DNA from: Hawksworthiomyces lignivorus
Taxonomy: Eukaryota > Ascomycota > Sordariomycetes > Ophiostomatales > Ophiostomataceae
Direction of reading: 5' to 3'
Length of the DNA: 64,000 bases
Assembly: GCA_002917075.1 (NCBI GenBank)
Contig: NTMA01000003.1
Location: forward strand, 496,001-560,000
The notes beneath the pieces were generated by a model. The model was not told where the DNA came from. It worked only from the letters and a program-made list of their open reading frames with translations, and made no database searches. How positions within the stretch are numbered: position 1 is the first letter of the stretch; each line of letters opens with the position of its first letter. Made by a program: the position numbers and the translations under genes. Positions 34,024 through 45,993 of this stretch are shown one piece after another.

Positions 34024-36211
34024 ATGTCCATGTCCCAGGATACCTATGATGCAAACCCTACCAGCGCTAGCGCACGGGCCGAAGTTCCTGGTGTTTCCAC
34101 TGGAGCGATTGAAGAATCCAAGGAACCTCTTAACTCACCCACATTGAGCGCCACTGGTGGTTCATGTTCGCCGAGTTCGCCGAGCCCTCGAGCTCGCTCG
34201 GGCAGAGCAGATGATGTCCGCTCTTCACCTTTGCTGCTTCCAGCCCCTCCGACGGTGACGACTAGCAGAAGACCCTCTTTTGCGCGACTAATTTCCGTTG
34301 CGCTATGGAAACCTCGTCGCATTCGGAAGTGGAAGTCGCCGCTAATGATGATCGTATTCTTCATTGTTGGTTTGGCCTTCAGCATCACCCACTGCGCATT
34401 CTATCCAAGCCTAGACGGGAAGATAGTCGGAGATTCGGGCAGCCAAGAAAGGAACATACAGTACGTTTGTCTTGAATGCAAGCTGAACACGACGTATTCG
34501 CTAATGGACGCAGGATCGGCACGGCTTGCTCGTTTCTGGCCCAGCTCGCCCTCTCGGCCAGCGTCTGGACCTCATACACGCAGCTCCTGTGGAGCAACTT
34601 AAGGAAAATCCAGTGGACAGTTAGCGGTCTCAACAAAGCCTTTAGCGTTGATACGTCCCCTTCGTCTCTCTTGAGCATGGAGATGTTTCGCAAGTTCACC
34701 ATCGGTTCCGTAGTAGCTTTCTTTGCCTGGTAAGAAGTCTCTCGTATTCACAATTCTGCTGCTGGTCTACCTCTGACCTCCAAGGTGTCTCATCTTGCCG
34801 CCTTTCTTCACACCAGCGACCCTTTTCGTCTACCCCAGCGCCGAGTCGTCGCAAATCGAGAGACAGGTGCCTTGCCCCGTAATTGCACACAGCGACGCCG
34901 GGAGCAGGTTCGCGTATTCGCCGCCAATGAAGCAGAATACCACCAAATTCGAAGACGATATCACCCGAATCTTCACCGGTCCACGGACTGTCATATCTCT
35001 GCTGACAAGCGCAACTGCATCGCAAGGTAGAATTCTATCCATTACACCGCCATACAATCATTCGAGCTACTCCGTTCAGTTCTATGGCCCCATTGTTCAG
35101 TGTGAGAACGCAAATGCTTCTGCCACTGCTGTGATTGACCGGTTCTTGTCGGATATGATGAATGAGTCTGTTGGAACATCTAGAGCAGTCGAAAGCGCCT
35201 ACTATGCATTTGTCCCTGCGTATAATGAAAATGGCAGCATGAAGGCTCTCTCCGCTCCTCGGGCGCAGGAACAGCCACTAAACGCGACAAACGAGTTTTG
35301 GATGACTTTCGAGAGATATATCCTCAATAACGCCACTGGTTTGAAAGATTCTGTAAGAATGCATCAAGTCTGTTATCTCTACAATGCAACTTACAATCTC
35401 CATTTGCAATGGGATAACGGCTTCCAGAGTGTCGAGGGCTCCTACTTGGTAAAAGAAAGAGTCTGGTATCCCAACGACAGTCCGGGCACAGTATCGAACC
35501 TCGCCCAGCACGCCTATTCTGCTCTGTTCTGGAGCCTAGCTGATCAACTTGTGGGTTCTTTCACATGGTATCGGGAGACCGGGACTCCCAGCCCATGGCG
35601 GCCAGCACAGTACGGATCTATCGACTCGGCTATTTCACACAACAGTTTGTTGGGCAGCTCCGACCTGGATGTTTTCTTTGACCTGGATGTTAAATATGGT
35701 CTCTACAAAAACGACAACGAAACAACACTCTCGGATCAGAGATTACAGGACAAGGCACTAGCAAAAAATCGAACACTTGATGTCCTGATCGCAGAGCTGA
35801 GCTACAATATCACTATCAGCTTGCTTCAAGACGGGCTTTTGACGTCAGCCACTAGCCAATGAACTTTATAGCACCTCCCTTGAACCTTAGCTAACTGTTT
35901 TCTACAGATACAATACCACGTCGACTGTGACAAAGTGGAACGACGTCAACAGATATGGATATCTTGCAGATGGTCTCTTCATTCCATACGGTCTCGCTAA
36001 TTTGTTCACATTAATTACTGTCCTCTTAGGACTCCACTCCTGCTGGCATGACGGTGTCCTCCGGGAAAGGAAATTCCAGGACATTGCTAGTGCGGCTGAA
36101 AATCCCGAGGTCATCAAAGTTCTGCGAACAGAGGACAGTAGTGGTCGGCGCCCAACAGTGACTCTCGGCGACGTCGGACTAAGGGTAGTTCCCGAAGCAG
36201 CAGATCCCTGA
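34024..36211 (+). CDS. Four-exon multi-pass membrane protein with large glycosylated loop, unknown function
   Basis: Exons 34024-34460, 34514-34729, 34785-35843 and 35908-36211 join in frame (introns of 53, 55 and 64 bp; donors GTACGT, GTAAGA, GTCAGC) to give 671 aa. The N-terminal 100 residues are Ser/Pro-rich and cytosolic. Helices are predicted at about 105-125, 150-170 and 205-235, then a sequon-rich extracytoplasmic region (about 235-595), then a final helix (about 600-622) and a short tail. The core 'WTSYTQLLW..LR' and 'SLLSMEMF...FFTPATLFV' is typical of an uncharacterised family common in filamentous ascomycetes. Architecture parallels the genes at 12325 and 18823. The third donor is weak, but the join is in frame and a GCTAAC branch point is present. 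Confidence 0.8.
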
Positions 36212-36778
36212 AGCAGCGCAGCTATTTCAAGGCTGGTAAATCCATGGTTTTCTCATGCTTACATACAGTGTTACAGCAATTTAGCGTTTTACATAAATTA
36301 TGACTATGCGCTTACTGTTTTTATTATTCAATTTAAATCACATATCGTAAGAACCTTTGGTCGCCTCCCTTTTGAGTTACATCAAATTTGCATTTAGAAA
36401 ACCATTGCTTATTGTCTCCACGGACCAAGATGCCCAGGGAATGCCTTTCATACGGCATACAAAATCCGAAACAATAAGATTCTACGGCATCTTGGGGAGA
36501 ACTTCTTGCTTATGATTACAGAAAATCATCTTATATGCAGCGCGAGGTAGTTTTCCTGTTTGGAAGGCTTACTCAAGCTCACCCACTAACTTTGATTGGC
36601 CTATTATGAGAAACGAAGTGAAAAGCTGCTAACCAAAGAGGTATCTGGCGTAGTCGATCCGTGCTTGTGCAGCTTGGCAGGTATTGGATGCTAAAAGTAT
36701 AAATCCTCAATTCCGGAGCCTTCACATCGCAATGCAATCGTCCAAGTTCTTCATCTAGTATCTTATTCACAGCCAGCA
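36212..36778. other. Intergenic
   Basis: Holds the promoter of the NTF2-like gene. No ORF or repeat supported. Confidence 0.5.
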
Positions 36779-37265
36779 ATGTCTTTCTCAGAGCAGTATG
36801 CCCAGGCCGAGCAGGATATGCAGGACCGCATGTCCCGTTATGTACGTGCCTGGAACGAAGGTGACCTCGCAACGGTGCTTTCCTACTTCTCTGACACAGA
36901 CCTGGACTATTCGGACTATGGTAAGATTTTCACCATCGATTTTGGAAAAAGTAGCAACTGCTGAGGAAGATTTAGGTCTCATGGCGCTTCACTTGGACAA
37001 GAAAGCCTTGGCGTCCTACTACCAATCCTTCTCCTCAGTCTTTGGTGATATGGCTGTCCATACGACGTCTGTACGTGGAGTGGTTGACTTCTGTGTCTGG
37101 GAATGTGTTTTTGAATTCACCCTTCTTCAAGATAACCAGGATATTCCTTACAAGAAGGGGGAGAGAGGAAAGATGTTTAATGCAAGTGTTATCGAATGGC
37201 GGGGGGACAAGATAGTAAAAGAGACTGATTATGCCGTCTGGGCGAAGAAGGCAGAGCATGTGTGA
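36779..37265 (+). CDS. NTF2/SnoaL-like small protein
   Basis: Exons 36779-36920 and 36976-37265, joined across a 55-bp GTAAGA...TTAG intron, give 143 aa. The pattern of an N-terminal helix (MSRYVRAWNEGDLATVLSYF), a 'Ser-Asp-Thr-Asp-Leu-Asp-Tyr' turn, a second helix and a curved beta-sheet (including EFTLLQDNQ, then EWRGDKIVKETDY) matches the cone-shaped NTF2/SnoaL fold. Members include isomerases, dehydratases and non-enzymatic proteins; I cannot assign a reaction. Cytosolic, no signal peptide. It stands alone, with no biosynthetic neighbours. Confidence 0.78.
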
Positions 37266-37870
37266 GCGAATGCGCGTCCGCTTTCAATGGTGAGAGATAC
37301 CTCGGTAACACACTGATGGATTTATTTTTTTATTCAATAAATGCCTACACTATCGAATATTTATTGCGGTTCGTCATTTTCGCTATGGCAAGGCTTATCG
37401 CCCTGCGTATTTGTTATACCTACGTAACAAGGCTGTGCACCGATATACGACGCACTATTTTCTGCCTTACCAGCTCCATTTTTTGATACCACGGTCTTTT
37501 TCATATATGTCACATGTTCTAGTACCTTGCTAATTAATGTTGTAGAATTTACCAGCTGTCAAATGGCTCTTCCATCTCGCGTGTGCTTTAATACAAATAC
37601 AATACAGCCCCTTGTCGATCGCCCTTCAGTTTGGCCACCACCGGTGCCGCATCTTTCTCTACATGGGCATCATTACCCAGAATTTCCCGCCCTGGGTCAT
37701 TTATTAGCCCGGTAAAGTGGTTTCTGTCGCATGGGACCGCTAAAGACAAGCTCAAGCGACAGGGTGCACGTTAATAACAAAGAGCGTGGCGATGTCATTA
37801 TTGCAAAACTGCTATTTGGGTGTATCTGAAAAAAGTTCGTAACCTAATCATGGCCTTTGCATCTCTTCCT
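37266..37870. other. Intergenic
   Basis: Convergent 3' flanks of the NTF2-like and LITAF-like genes. Short frames here lack gene character. Confidence 0.5.
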
Positions 37871-38509
37871 TTATTTTGCCAGCTGTGGTGCAGGGGCACC
37901 TGTTCCATAATTTGTTGGCACGTCTGTCTGGCTTTGGGGTCCAAAAACAAGCGTAGGTCCTTCGTACGTCTTTGTTGCAACCCTCCTCTTGCAGTTGGAA
38001 CAGGCATGGTGAGTGTTTTCGCACCAGCCAGCCATGCTTGGTAGGCAAACAAGGCATATGCAGAAGAGGCAGCACAAAAGCGACATTATTCTGTACGAAG
38101 ATGTTAGCTGACCTGCGTACTTCTGCCAACACCCCTTGTTTCAATCTAATAGATTGTATACTTACGTTTGCGCAGAAGTTCCCTCTTTCTGAATGACAGT
38201 TCGTGTACGTCGTCGACAAAAGGGACAGTCAATCCAGGCTGGAGTCTCCTGCAGCAGATGGAGAGGTGTTACCATCTCAACATCAGCAAGGGCTTCAATT
38301 TTCAAGCCATTGTTGGTCGGTGCTGCCCCCATCGGGACAGTTGGAACAGGCACATTTTTGTCTCTGGACAGGTTTTGTTAGCGAATGTTTCACTCTCTGT
38401 CGTGACATTGCGTAGCTACTCACTCCATCTGTATCATACCGCTGGGAAATTCCTTCGGCGGTGCCACGCGAGCGGTCTGCACAGCTGTGCTCTCAGTGTT
38501 GATGGACAT
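37871..38509 (-). CDS. LITAF-like zinc-ribbon membrane-associated protein
   Basis: Three exons, 38509-38424, 38363-38166 and 38090-37871, join in frame across 60- and 75-bp introns, both with CTAAC branch points, to give 167 aa. The split CX2C zinc-binding halves are C75/C78 and C125/C128 (ACSNCKRRV), flanking a Cys-rich hydrophobic patch (about 97-116: SLLCCLFCICLVCLPSMAGW) that inserts into the membrane monolayer in LITAF proteins. The family sits on the cytosolic face of late endosomal/lysosomal membranes and is linked to membrane trafficking. The N-terminal 70 residues are variable. The exons are too short for simple ORF calling, so this gene is easily missed. Confidence 0.9.
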
Positions 38510-39113
38510 TTTGGCGAAAAAAATGTCGTTCTTAAAGCTCATGGTATCATTACGACAGAGAAACCCCTGTAGTGTGTGAACTAACAGAGGAGAATCAAGT
38601 CAGACATTTAAGTATTCCAAGACGTAGCATTCGCATTCCGTCGCGAGGCGGCATATGCTGTTTAGATTAAAAAAAGATGCTGCGACTTGGCGAATGATGG
38701 GGCTGCGCCACGCCAGGAATCCTTCTGGCTCGGCATGCTATAAATCTCCCCATAGCGGCACAGCATTTCCGTGGTTTGGTGACCGAGTCACTGCAAGCTC
38801 CGTCTCCCCACTATTTGTTTTCAATTGCTCCTGGTTAAGGGCTGGCTTAGGGGGACAACCCCTGCATTTGGCCAATCAACTTAGTACCTAAAGGCATTTA
38901 ATTCCTTGATGATAAAATGCAGGGGCATGGCCACCAAACAGCCAAGATTTATGGAGCAGGCAGACATGTAACATTAACCAGCTCCTTCAAAATTGCTGCC
39001 AAGTGTCGATTCAGTGGGCCTTGAAGAGAATTTCGTGATGCCTTCAGAAATTGCGACCTTTTCACCCAGTTCTCGATATTTTGATCTCATGCCTTGCTCT
39101 CCAACTGTAAGCC
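38510..39113. other. Intergenic, divergent promoter region
   Basis: It lies between the divergently transcribed LITAF-like and HET genes. No supported ORF or repeat. Confidence 0.5.
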
Positions 39114-40871
39114 ATGCGTCTGCTCAAGGCCTCGAGCGTCGACTTTCCCTCTGGCTTGGAGATTGTCGAAGTTGATTCTAGCGCTGCTCCTCCGTATGCT
39201 ATTCTTTCTCATACCTGGGCAGATGATGAGGTCGCATACACCGACGTTGAAACCAATACTGCGAAGGACAGAAAGGGTTATCACAAGATTGAATACACGT
39301 GCCGTCAGGCAGTCGCCGATGGCTATGAATATGCATGGGCCGACAACTGTTGCATTGACAAGCGCAGCAGTGCCGAATTATCAGAGGCAATTAACTCCAT
39401 GTACGAGTGGTATCAAAAAGCAGAGACTTGTTATGTGTATCTCACAGACTGTCCCGGAGACGTGGATGTGACGGATGCGCAGTCCAAATTTGCTAGCAGC
39501 CGCTGGTTTACCCGATGTTGGACGCTCCAGGAACTACTCGCACCTTCGGACCTAATTTTCTTCGGTGAAAGATGGGTCAAGATTGGCGAGAAGAGAACTA
39601 TGAGCAAGATTTTGTCCGACATAACGGGCATTGATGAAGATATAGTGAACGGCTCTCTTCCAGTTGACTCTGCGAGCATCGCGAAACGAATGTCTTGGGC
39701 AGCGAATCGCCAATCTAGGCGGCCTGAGGATGTCGCATATAGCCTGATGGGAATATTCGACGTCAATATGCCTATGCTCTACGGAGAAGGAGGCAAAGCC
39801 TTCCTTCGGCTGCAGGAAGAGATCATGAAACAGTCTGATGACCAAAGTCTCTTTGCTTGGACAGACGCCGAGGCATCACCAGACACCCACCATGGCCTAC
39901 TTGCCAAATCGCCAGCTAACTTTGTCTACTCCAATTCTGTTCTGCCGTACGAGGACTGGGAGCCTCGGACCCCTTACTCTTTGTCAAATCGCGGTCTTCG
40001 CATTGATCTTCACCTCACTCGGCGCGAAGACGACATTTTCGTCGCAGCTATTGATTGCCCATGTCCGCCCAACTACGAAGACAACCATTTCCTTGCTATT
40101 TATTTGCAAAAATTGTCGGATGGAGACGAGCAGTACGCGCGCGTCCGAGCTAGCCAGCTTGCAAAAGTTCATGAGCGTGGCAACCTGCACTCGATCTATG
40201 TCAAGCAAAATATTAGGACCAGGGAGCACGGTGTTCTGCCGCACCATGTATTCCAGCTCCGGAGAGGCCCCGACCCAAATACATATGCCGTGACAACCGT
40301 CATGAGCTCTCTGCATAACATGACACTCAATACTGAATCCCTCACGTCATCTCGAGCCACGCCACGCGACTGGCTTCCGGCGCAATGGCCCTTAGCATAC
40401 AGAGCCATCAAGAGGGTGAACCAGCTGTGTCTTGGAGTCGTATTCACGCGTGCTGACGGAGAGAGGTTGCTGGTTGCGGTGGGCTCGGGAGAGGGATTCA
40501 AAATAGCGTTTGACGCGGTCGAGTTGCCTCTCTCAATAAATAAGGAGAGCGCGTGTGAAGACGGCGCGCTGGCGTTTGAAAACATGGCCGCCGACTTCCA
40601 CCCCACGTTTGGGGGCGAGTACATCGAACTTGTCTACCACCGCGTTCTAGTGAAGGCGGAACCCAGAGTACGCCGAGCGACAAAGTACTACTTTATCGAC
40701 ATCGAGATCGAGGCTACTGGCGAATCATCACGGGTAGTGGAGATGATAAAAACCGCTGTCTCAAAAATACTGCCTAACCCACCACCGCCTGAAGCAAACA
40801 GCATCCAGGAGGAAAGAAAGCCAGTGGCGAAGAAAAGCTGGCGCTCATTGCCATTCCGGCCTTCCAAGTGA
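39114..40871 (+). CDS. HET-domain protein (HET-D/E-type N-terminus, no NACHT-WD)
   Basis: Single exon, 585 aa. It starts MRLLKASS, the usual N-terminus of this HET subtype. The HET blocks are in order: YAILSHTWADDEV (about 28-40), WADNCCIDKRSSAELSEAIN (about 76-95), RWFTRCWTLQELLAP (about 130-145) and AYSLMGIFDVNMPMLYGEGG (about 205-224). HET domains, related to TIR folds, trigger cell death in vegetative incompatibility when activated. The C-terminal 330 residues form a separate globular region common to solo HET proteins, with no NACHT, ankyrin or WD repeats. The role is inferred: allorecognition or stress-induced death. Confidence 0.92.
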   Translation: MRLLKASSVDFPSGLEIVEVDSSAAPPYAILSHTWADDEVAYTDVETNTAKDRKGYHKIEYTCRQAVADGYEYAWADNCCIDKRSSAELSEAINSMYEWYQKAETCYVYLTDCPGDVDVTDAQSKFASSRWFTRCWTLQELLAPSDLIFFGERWVKIGEKRTMSKILSDITGIDEDIVNGSLPVDSASIAKRMSWAANRQSRRPEDVAYSLMGIFDVNMPMLYGEGGKAFLRLQEEIMKQSDDQSLFAWTDAEASPDTHHGLLAKSPANFVYSNSVLPYEDWEPRTPYSLSNRGLRIDLHLTRREDDIFVAAIDCPCPPNYEDNHFLAIYLQKLSDGDEQYARVRASQLAKVHERGNLHSIYVKQNIRTREHGVLPHHVFQLRRGPDPNTYAVTTVMSSLHNMTLNTESLTSSRATPRDWLPAQWPLAYRAIKRVNQLCLGVVFTRADGERLLVAVGSGEGFKIAFDAVELPLSINKESACEDGALAFENMAADFHPTFGGEYIELVYHRVLVKAEPRVRRATKYYFIDIEIEATGESSRVVEMIKTAVSKILPNPPPPEANSIQEERKPVAKKSWRSLPFRPSK

Positions 40872-41950
40872 AAAATAACACTGGCAGATACGTGAAAAGA
40901 CATAGGATACGTGGCTGAGATTTTGAGAAACGAATACTGATGATGCTAGTACGCGGAAGCAATCCTCTTCACTTGGTGTGGTACCGCGCTATAGCATATT
41001 ATTCAAATGGGTCAGTGATTGCACTAGATAATCAAGAGCCCGTTGCCTATTTTCAAGTATGCCGTACAGTGGCCTAGTGGCATCACTCAACAGCTTCTTA
41101 ACGGCAAACGCAGCCTGAGGTAGCGGTGCTGGAGACTGGCTTTGCTACGTTCAGTTAGAATAAGAGTTGCTTCAAACAAGAGATCTGCACGCCGGAAATG
41201 AACGTAGGGCTCGGGCCGTAAAATAGAAGGCCTTAGTTTGGCTGCACAGTGAATTACGAGTGTCTATTAAGATTCTGGAGCTACTTTGGGCACAGCTCAG
41301 GGGCAGACTTCGATAATTAGAATTGGTTGTCCTCCGGAGAGTAGAAGTTGAGGCGATTGGCACTGTCTCGCCAAGACAGAATTAGAAGCTCATTCAAATC
41401 AAACCCATGAATTTTTTTTTTTTTATTTTTTTTTTTTTGGAAATTGGAAGTCTTTTTGCCTCAAGTGCATCCTAGTAACTTGGTCTTATCTGGGCAGCAG
41501 ACTAAAGCTACCACATTGTTTGAAGCTAGGCAGAAGCAGTGTGACGTATCAACAACAGCAATCTAAGAAATTATAAAAGTGTTGTATTCTTCCTTTTCCA
41601 TGTTTCACTCGTCGGATCTAAAGTAATTTAAGTACCTTATACAAAGATCTTAATTTTTTTTTGTTGTCCAAAGGAAAATGCATCTTACATTGTTGGATGC
41701 AGATGTTGACACGGAGTTTTAGGTCGTATTAAATCGCCTGCGTTTTGGAGAAAGAAGACAAAGCCGCTCTCGCCACACTCCGCTCCAGCCACAGTCTGGC
41801 ACAGTTACCGTTTCATAGGCTTACTAATTAGTCGGAACCATCCAGAACTTGATGCATCTCAGCTAGTCTTGAGTTTCACTTTCATTTCTTACCTTGGCTC
41901 GCATCTCTACTGCTTCTGAGACAGGAAACAGTATGCGCAGTTCAAGCACA
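40872..41950. other. Intergenic with SINE-like fragment
   Basis: A 29-bp fragment of the SINE-like repeat (GTACAGTGGCCTAGTGGCAT...) lies at 41064-41092. The DNA at 41140-41380 has a degraded transposon-like look, with stop-rich frames. A T-rich tract is at 41410-41440. The promoter of the next gene is near 41750-41950. Confidence 0.4.
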
Positions 41951-43748
41951 ATGGACGTCCACCTACTCGTCTATGATCTATCTAGGGGTCTGGCTAGGCA
42001 GATGTCCATGGGCCTCTTAGGCTTTCAGCTAGATGCAGTCTATCATACATCTATTGAAGTAAATGGTAGAGAATACGTGTATGATGGCGGTATTGCTGCA
42101 ATCGTACCGGGATCTTCCCATTTAGGCCAGCCCATAGAGAAGATACACCTCGGATACACAAACCTGCCGATGGATGTCATTGAAGAGTATATCGACTCTC
42201 TTCGGCCCATTTTCACTCCCGAGGTATGAAAGCTTCTTTTATGCGACTTTCTGATAGGTCCTGACTGCGAACCAGGCATATGATCTCTTCCACCACAACT
42301 GCAACAACTTCAGTGATACATTTTCCAACTTCTTAGTTGGCAAAGGAATCCCACAGCACATCGCCAGCATGCCCCAAGCTGTCCTCGATTCGCCAATGGG
42401 GCGCATGCTGGTCCCCCAGCTCATGCAAGGTGTGAATGCAAATCGGCAGCAGCAGAATGGCTCAATTCTTGGCATTCAAGAGAGCGCAAGAACTCCAGCC
42501 AATCTTCCATCCGTCCAGAGGCATAGAGTTAAAAATGTGGCCACTTTAGACGAATTTTCTCGACTTTTGGAAGAAGCGAAACGGACATGTGCCGTGGTCT
42601 TTTTCACGTCTGCTACGTGCGCACCCTGCAAGACCCTCTATCCTCTTTATGATGAACTTGCTCAAGAATTTGGGGACCGGGCAATGCTCATCAAGGTCGA
42701 CACCTCTCTACCTCAAGCCAGCGTCATCGCGAGCCAGTACTCTATCCGTGCCACGCCCACATTTATCACATTTCTAAAGGGCGAGAAGGAGAATGAATGG
42801 GTCGGCACTGAGCCTGCAAAATTGCGTGGAAACGTGAGTCTCCTTGTTGAGATGGTACACCCGCTACATCTCCACGAGAAGCTACGGCTGCCAAGTTTCG
42901 CAAATCTGAACACGAAGCCAGTTCTCTACGCCAAAGTTCCCCCGCTGGACAAACTTATCAGCAAAATGGGAGTAGAGGTTTCTGAGAAGCCTGAGACCCA
43001 AGCTCTCATACACTACCTAGAGTCGCGCACAAAACATGGCCTGGAAGATACCATGATCCCAGACATGGGCCACCTCTCCAGCTTAGTTCAGGATTCTGTT
43101 CAGTCAATGCCTCTTGCGACGCTCTTCACCGTCGTAGACTTGTTCCGATGCAGCCTTTCAGATCCCCGAATCAGCGGATTCTTCGCTGAAGAGGCCAGCC
43201 ATAAGACTACACTCAGTGCTCTACGTGCCGTCTGCGGGAAAGCTGACTCACCTTACGCACTCCGACTTGTAACGCTGCAGGCGGCGTGCAATTTCTTTTC
43301 AACGCCACTCTTCCCCGACGAAGTCTTCAAAGACGTCGAAGTTCGCGCGCTGCTCGTCCAGCTTATTTCATCCAGCTTCTTAGACGACAGCCACACGAGC
43401 GTTCGTGTTGCTGCTGCGTCCCTTCTCTTCAACATGGCGTTAGCAGACCAGCACGCAAGACGACAAGAGAAAGGCCCGTATCTGTCACCAGAGGACCAGA
43501 TCGAGCTGGCAGCCTCCGTCGTGGAAGCCATCAGCCAGGAAGAGGCATCTGCCGATGCTCTTACGGGAATGCTGTTAGCATTAGGACATCTTGTTTATTG
43601 CGTACCGTTAGACGGGGACCTCGCTGATCTGCTTCGAGCATTAGACGCCGAGGGAACCATCCTGGGAAAGAATAAGACATTCCCCGATATAAAGTTGGTC
43701 GTCGAAGTTGGATCGGAGCTTCTTGGCAAGGGTCTTAGACGGGATTAG
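41951..43748 (+). CDS. PPPDE (DeSI-like) peptidase - thioredoxin - PUL domain protein
   Basis: Exons 41951-42223 and 42276-43748, joined in phase 0 across a 52-bp GTATGA...CCAG intron, give 581 aa. Domain order: PPPDE thiol peptidase (about 1-125) with His32 in AVYHTSI and Cys100 in FHHNCNNFSD; thioredoxin domain (about 175-280) with the redox pair C206-A-P-C209; and a C-terminal PUL-type armadillo-like domain (about 305-580). PPPDE/DeSI proteins act as deSUMOylating or deubiquitinating-type isopeptidases or depalmitoylases; PUL domains bind Cdc48/p97. The fusion therefore suggests a redox-sensitive role in ubiquitin/SUMO turnover. I choose 41951 because MDVHLLVYDLSRG is the family's N-terminus; an in-frame ATG at 41933 is the alternative. 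Confidence 0.9.
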
Positions 43749-45993
43749 ATCCATGGAGAGCCAGCAGAATTTAACGTAGACATTTTGTTTTCATGTCCAG
43801 CCTATTGCTATGTCATTGGTATTTTACGAAATGCGGCGATGAGTGTCCACCATATAGATATTCTTTGTAGTAGACAATATACAAACTCTTCACAGAAAAG
43901 CCGGTATGAAATATAGACAAACAATTGCGGACCTTTCATGGTGGGTATGAGAAGCCAATAGAAGCAAAGGTGCATGAGGTAATTGTATCACGGCCTTGGT
44001 TCATCACCGTTGTGAATATATATTCTTCACAACTGCAGTTGCCCTGCCTCTTCCTTGTTTATCTTAGGAGCCTACAGATATTCCGTTTAATATCAACACC
44101 ACTTCGATCTCAAAAAGCCATCTGATACCATATTTTGTTTATTTAGACGTGCCCTTCCAGAATGAAAAGTTTCTGCATTCAAAAAATACCATGCTTATGA
44201 GATAAAAGTTCTTCAGGGATGGCACATCGGTATGACTGTCAGAGTTCGGGGATATGCAACCCTCTTTAATATTATCTTTATAAAGGGTGGTTTCGTGGTA
44301 GAAGTAGCACCAGAAGATAGTAGTGAGCCGATTAAAGCTGGCGCCGATGACCTTGAAGATGTTTATGTCAGTGAACAGAACAGCGAACAAGGCGAACTTT
44401 GAAGACCGCAGCAGCTGGGGAGGTCTAATTCTTAGTTTTTACGGACATCTAGGAAAAGAGTGTGATATATATATCTGGCTACCTCATTCGTGTCTCATCC
44501 TACTATCTTGTTTCCTGCATGAGATAGTCGCTATTTTATTTGTATCTCATTCCCTTATTTCATTTCCAGTATGATACTCGTCTAGTTGCATATTCCTCCA
44601 ATGGTGTTTTTTATCGCTACTCCCTTATTTTCTGCCGTTTTTGTCCGTCCTTGCTACCTGGTCTCCTCTTCTGGCCTCTGTCGGGGGGCTGAATCGTAAC
44701 ATGTGTTTTGGGCTTTGCGTGGTGTTTTTAAAATATGTAAGCCTTTTTGGCAGAAAAAATTCAGTACAGATATCATTAGCCAGTCTTTACCGCCTTGAGA
44801 CATCACAATATTTTTTTCTATCCGATTAAATCGACAAATACAGATTCAACACCTACTACAACCAGAGTTGATAGAGGCTTAATTTTGGGCAATCATATCT
44901 ACCGTTTCTCATTGCTTGTATACACGACGACAATCGACTATATACTGGCAGACATCAGTCGGCGTATCGATAATACGAGGACAAACATTGGGCTAGATTC
45001 CTCACTGCAGTTTAGGTTCAAGGAGCAAGGAGGTGAAGGAGAAAGCGAGTGTGCTAGATAGCATTCGAGAACAAGGCTCTCCTACCGCACTACCAGCACA
45101 TGCTCTTACAGACAGCTCCTACCTAATGGAAGAACCAATAGGGTCAGATGCTCTACTTCTCATGATGCCTTGCGTCGGTTTTCTCTACATGTGCGCTGAT
45201 AAGAGGAAAAGATCACCTTTCTTCGTAGATCGAGAGGGAGTGGATGCCTGTTGATCATGTAACAAGAGCGTGTCACGGAGCTGAGTAAATGGCTGCACAG
45301 GGATGTCTCATTGCCACTAACTTGCGCATGATCTCGCAGAACTAGGTACGAGTGGGTACAGGGAATGCCTACATCCTGTGAGACGTAGGGTTGTCGGTTG
45401 GTGGTTAGCACTAGCCGACCAATGCCTCATCTCTTAAAGAGGCATGTGCTTGACAAATCCACACTGGCCAGTTGCGTCGTTTACTGCGAGAGGTAGACGT
45501 CTACTCGAAAGATGGTCATTTGAGTTCAATGAGTGCGCGTGCCGGCACCAAAGAAAGAGGGTATTGACGGAGGCATTTACGGCGATCAGCTCGCCTCAGG
45601 TGCTGCTCCTCCAGCAAGCGCGCGCCACACCACGACACACATTAAATAGGGTGTCTCATCTCGTAGAAGAGGTTTATCGTTATCGGTTGTGGTAAGAGAG
45701 TGCCTTCCTGAAATGCTGGCCGATATTGATCGACGTGGATGGCTTCATATCGTAGGACCTGCATGCAGGCGTGGATACACGGCGCGTTGACTCATGGGTG
45801 CTCATGCCCCACATCCATGCCTCTCTTCTACTTTTAGCCGGCAAATTCCTTCGGAACCTGCTTTCATTCATCTACTTGAGGGGCAGCTCCAATCATAGTG
45901 TCTCCCGAAAGTTCGTCGACACTCTCCTGCCGTCCTGTGGTGACCGGCGACCATGCGCCTCCTTCCAAATTTCCCCATGAAGAGGGAGCCGCG
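43749..45993. other. Gene-poor region
   Basis: Short frames only (for example 44323-44574, 45033-45254), none with recognised motifs or splice continuity. A small inverted repeat (GCCTC...GAGGC) occurs at 45424-45443. The right 100 bp are the 3' flank of the HET gene. Confidence 0.45.
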
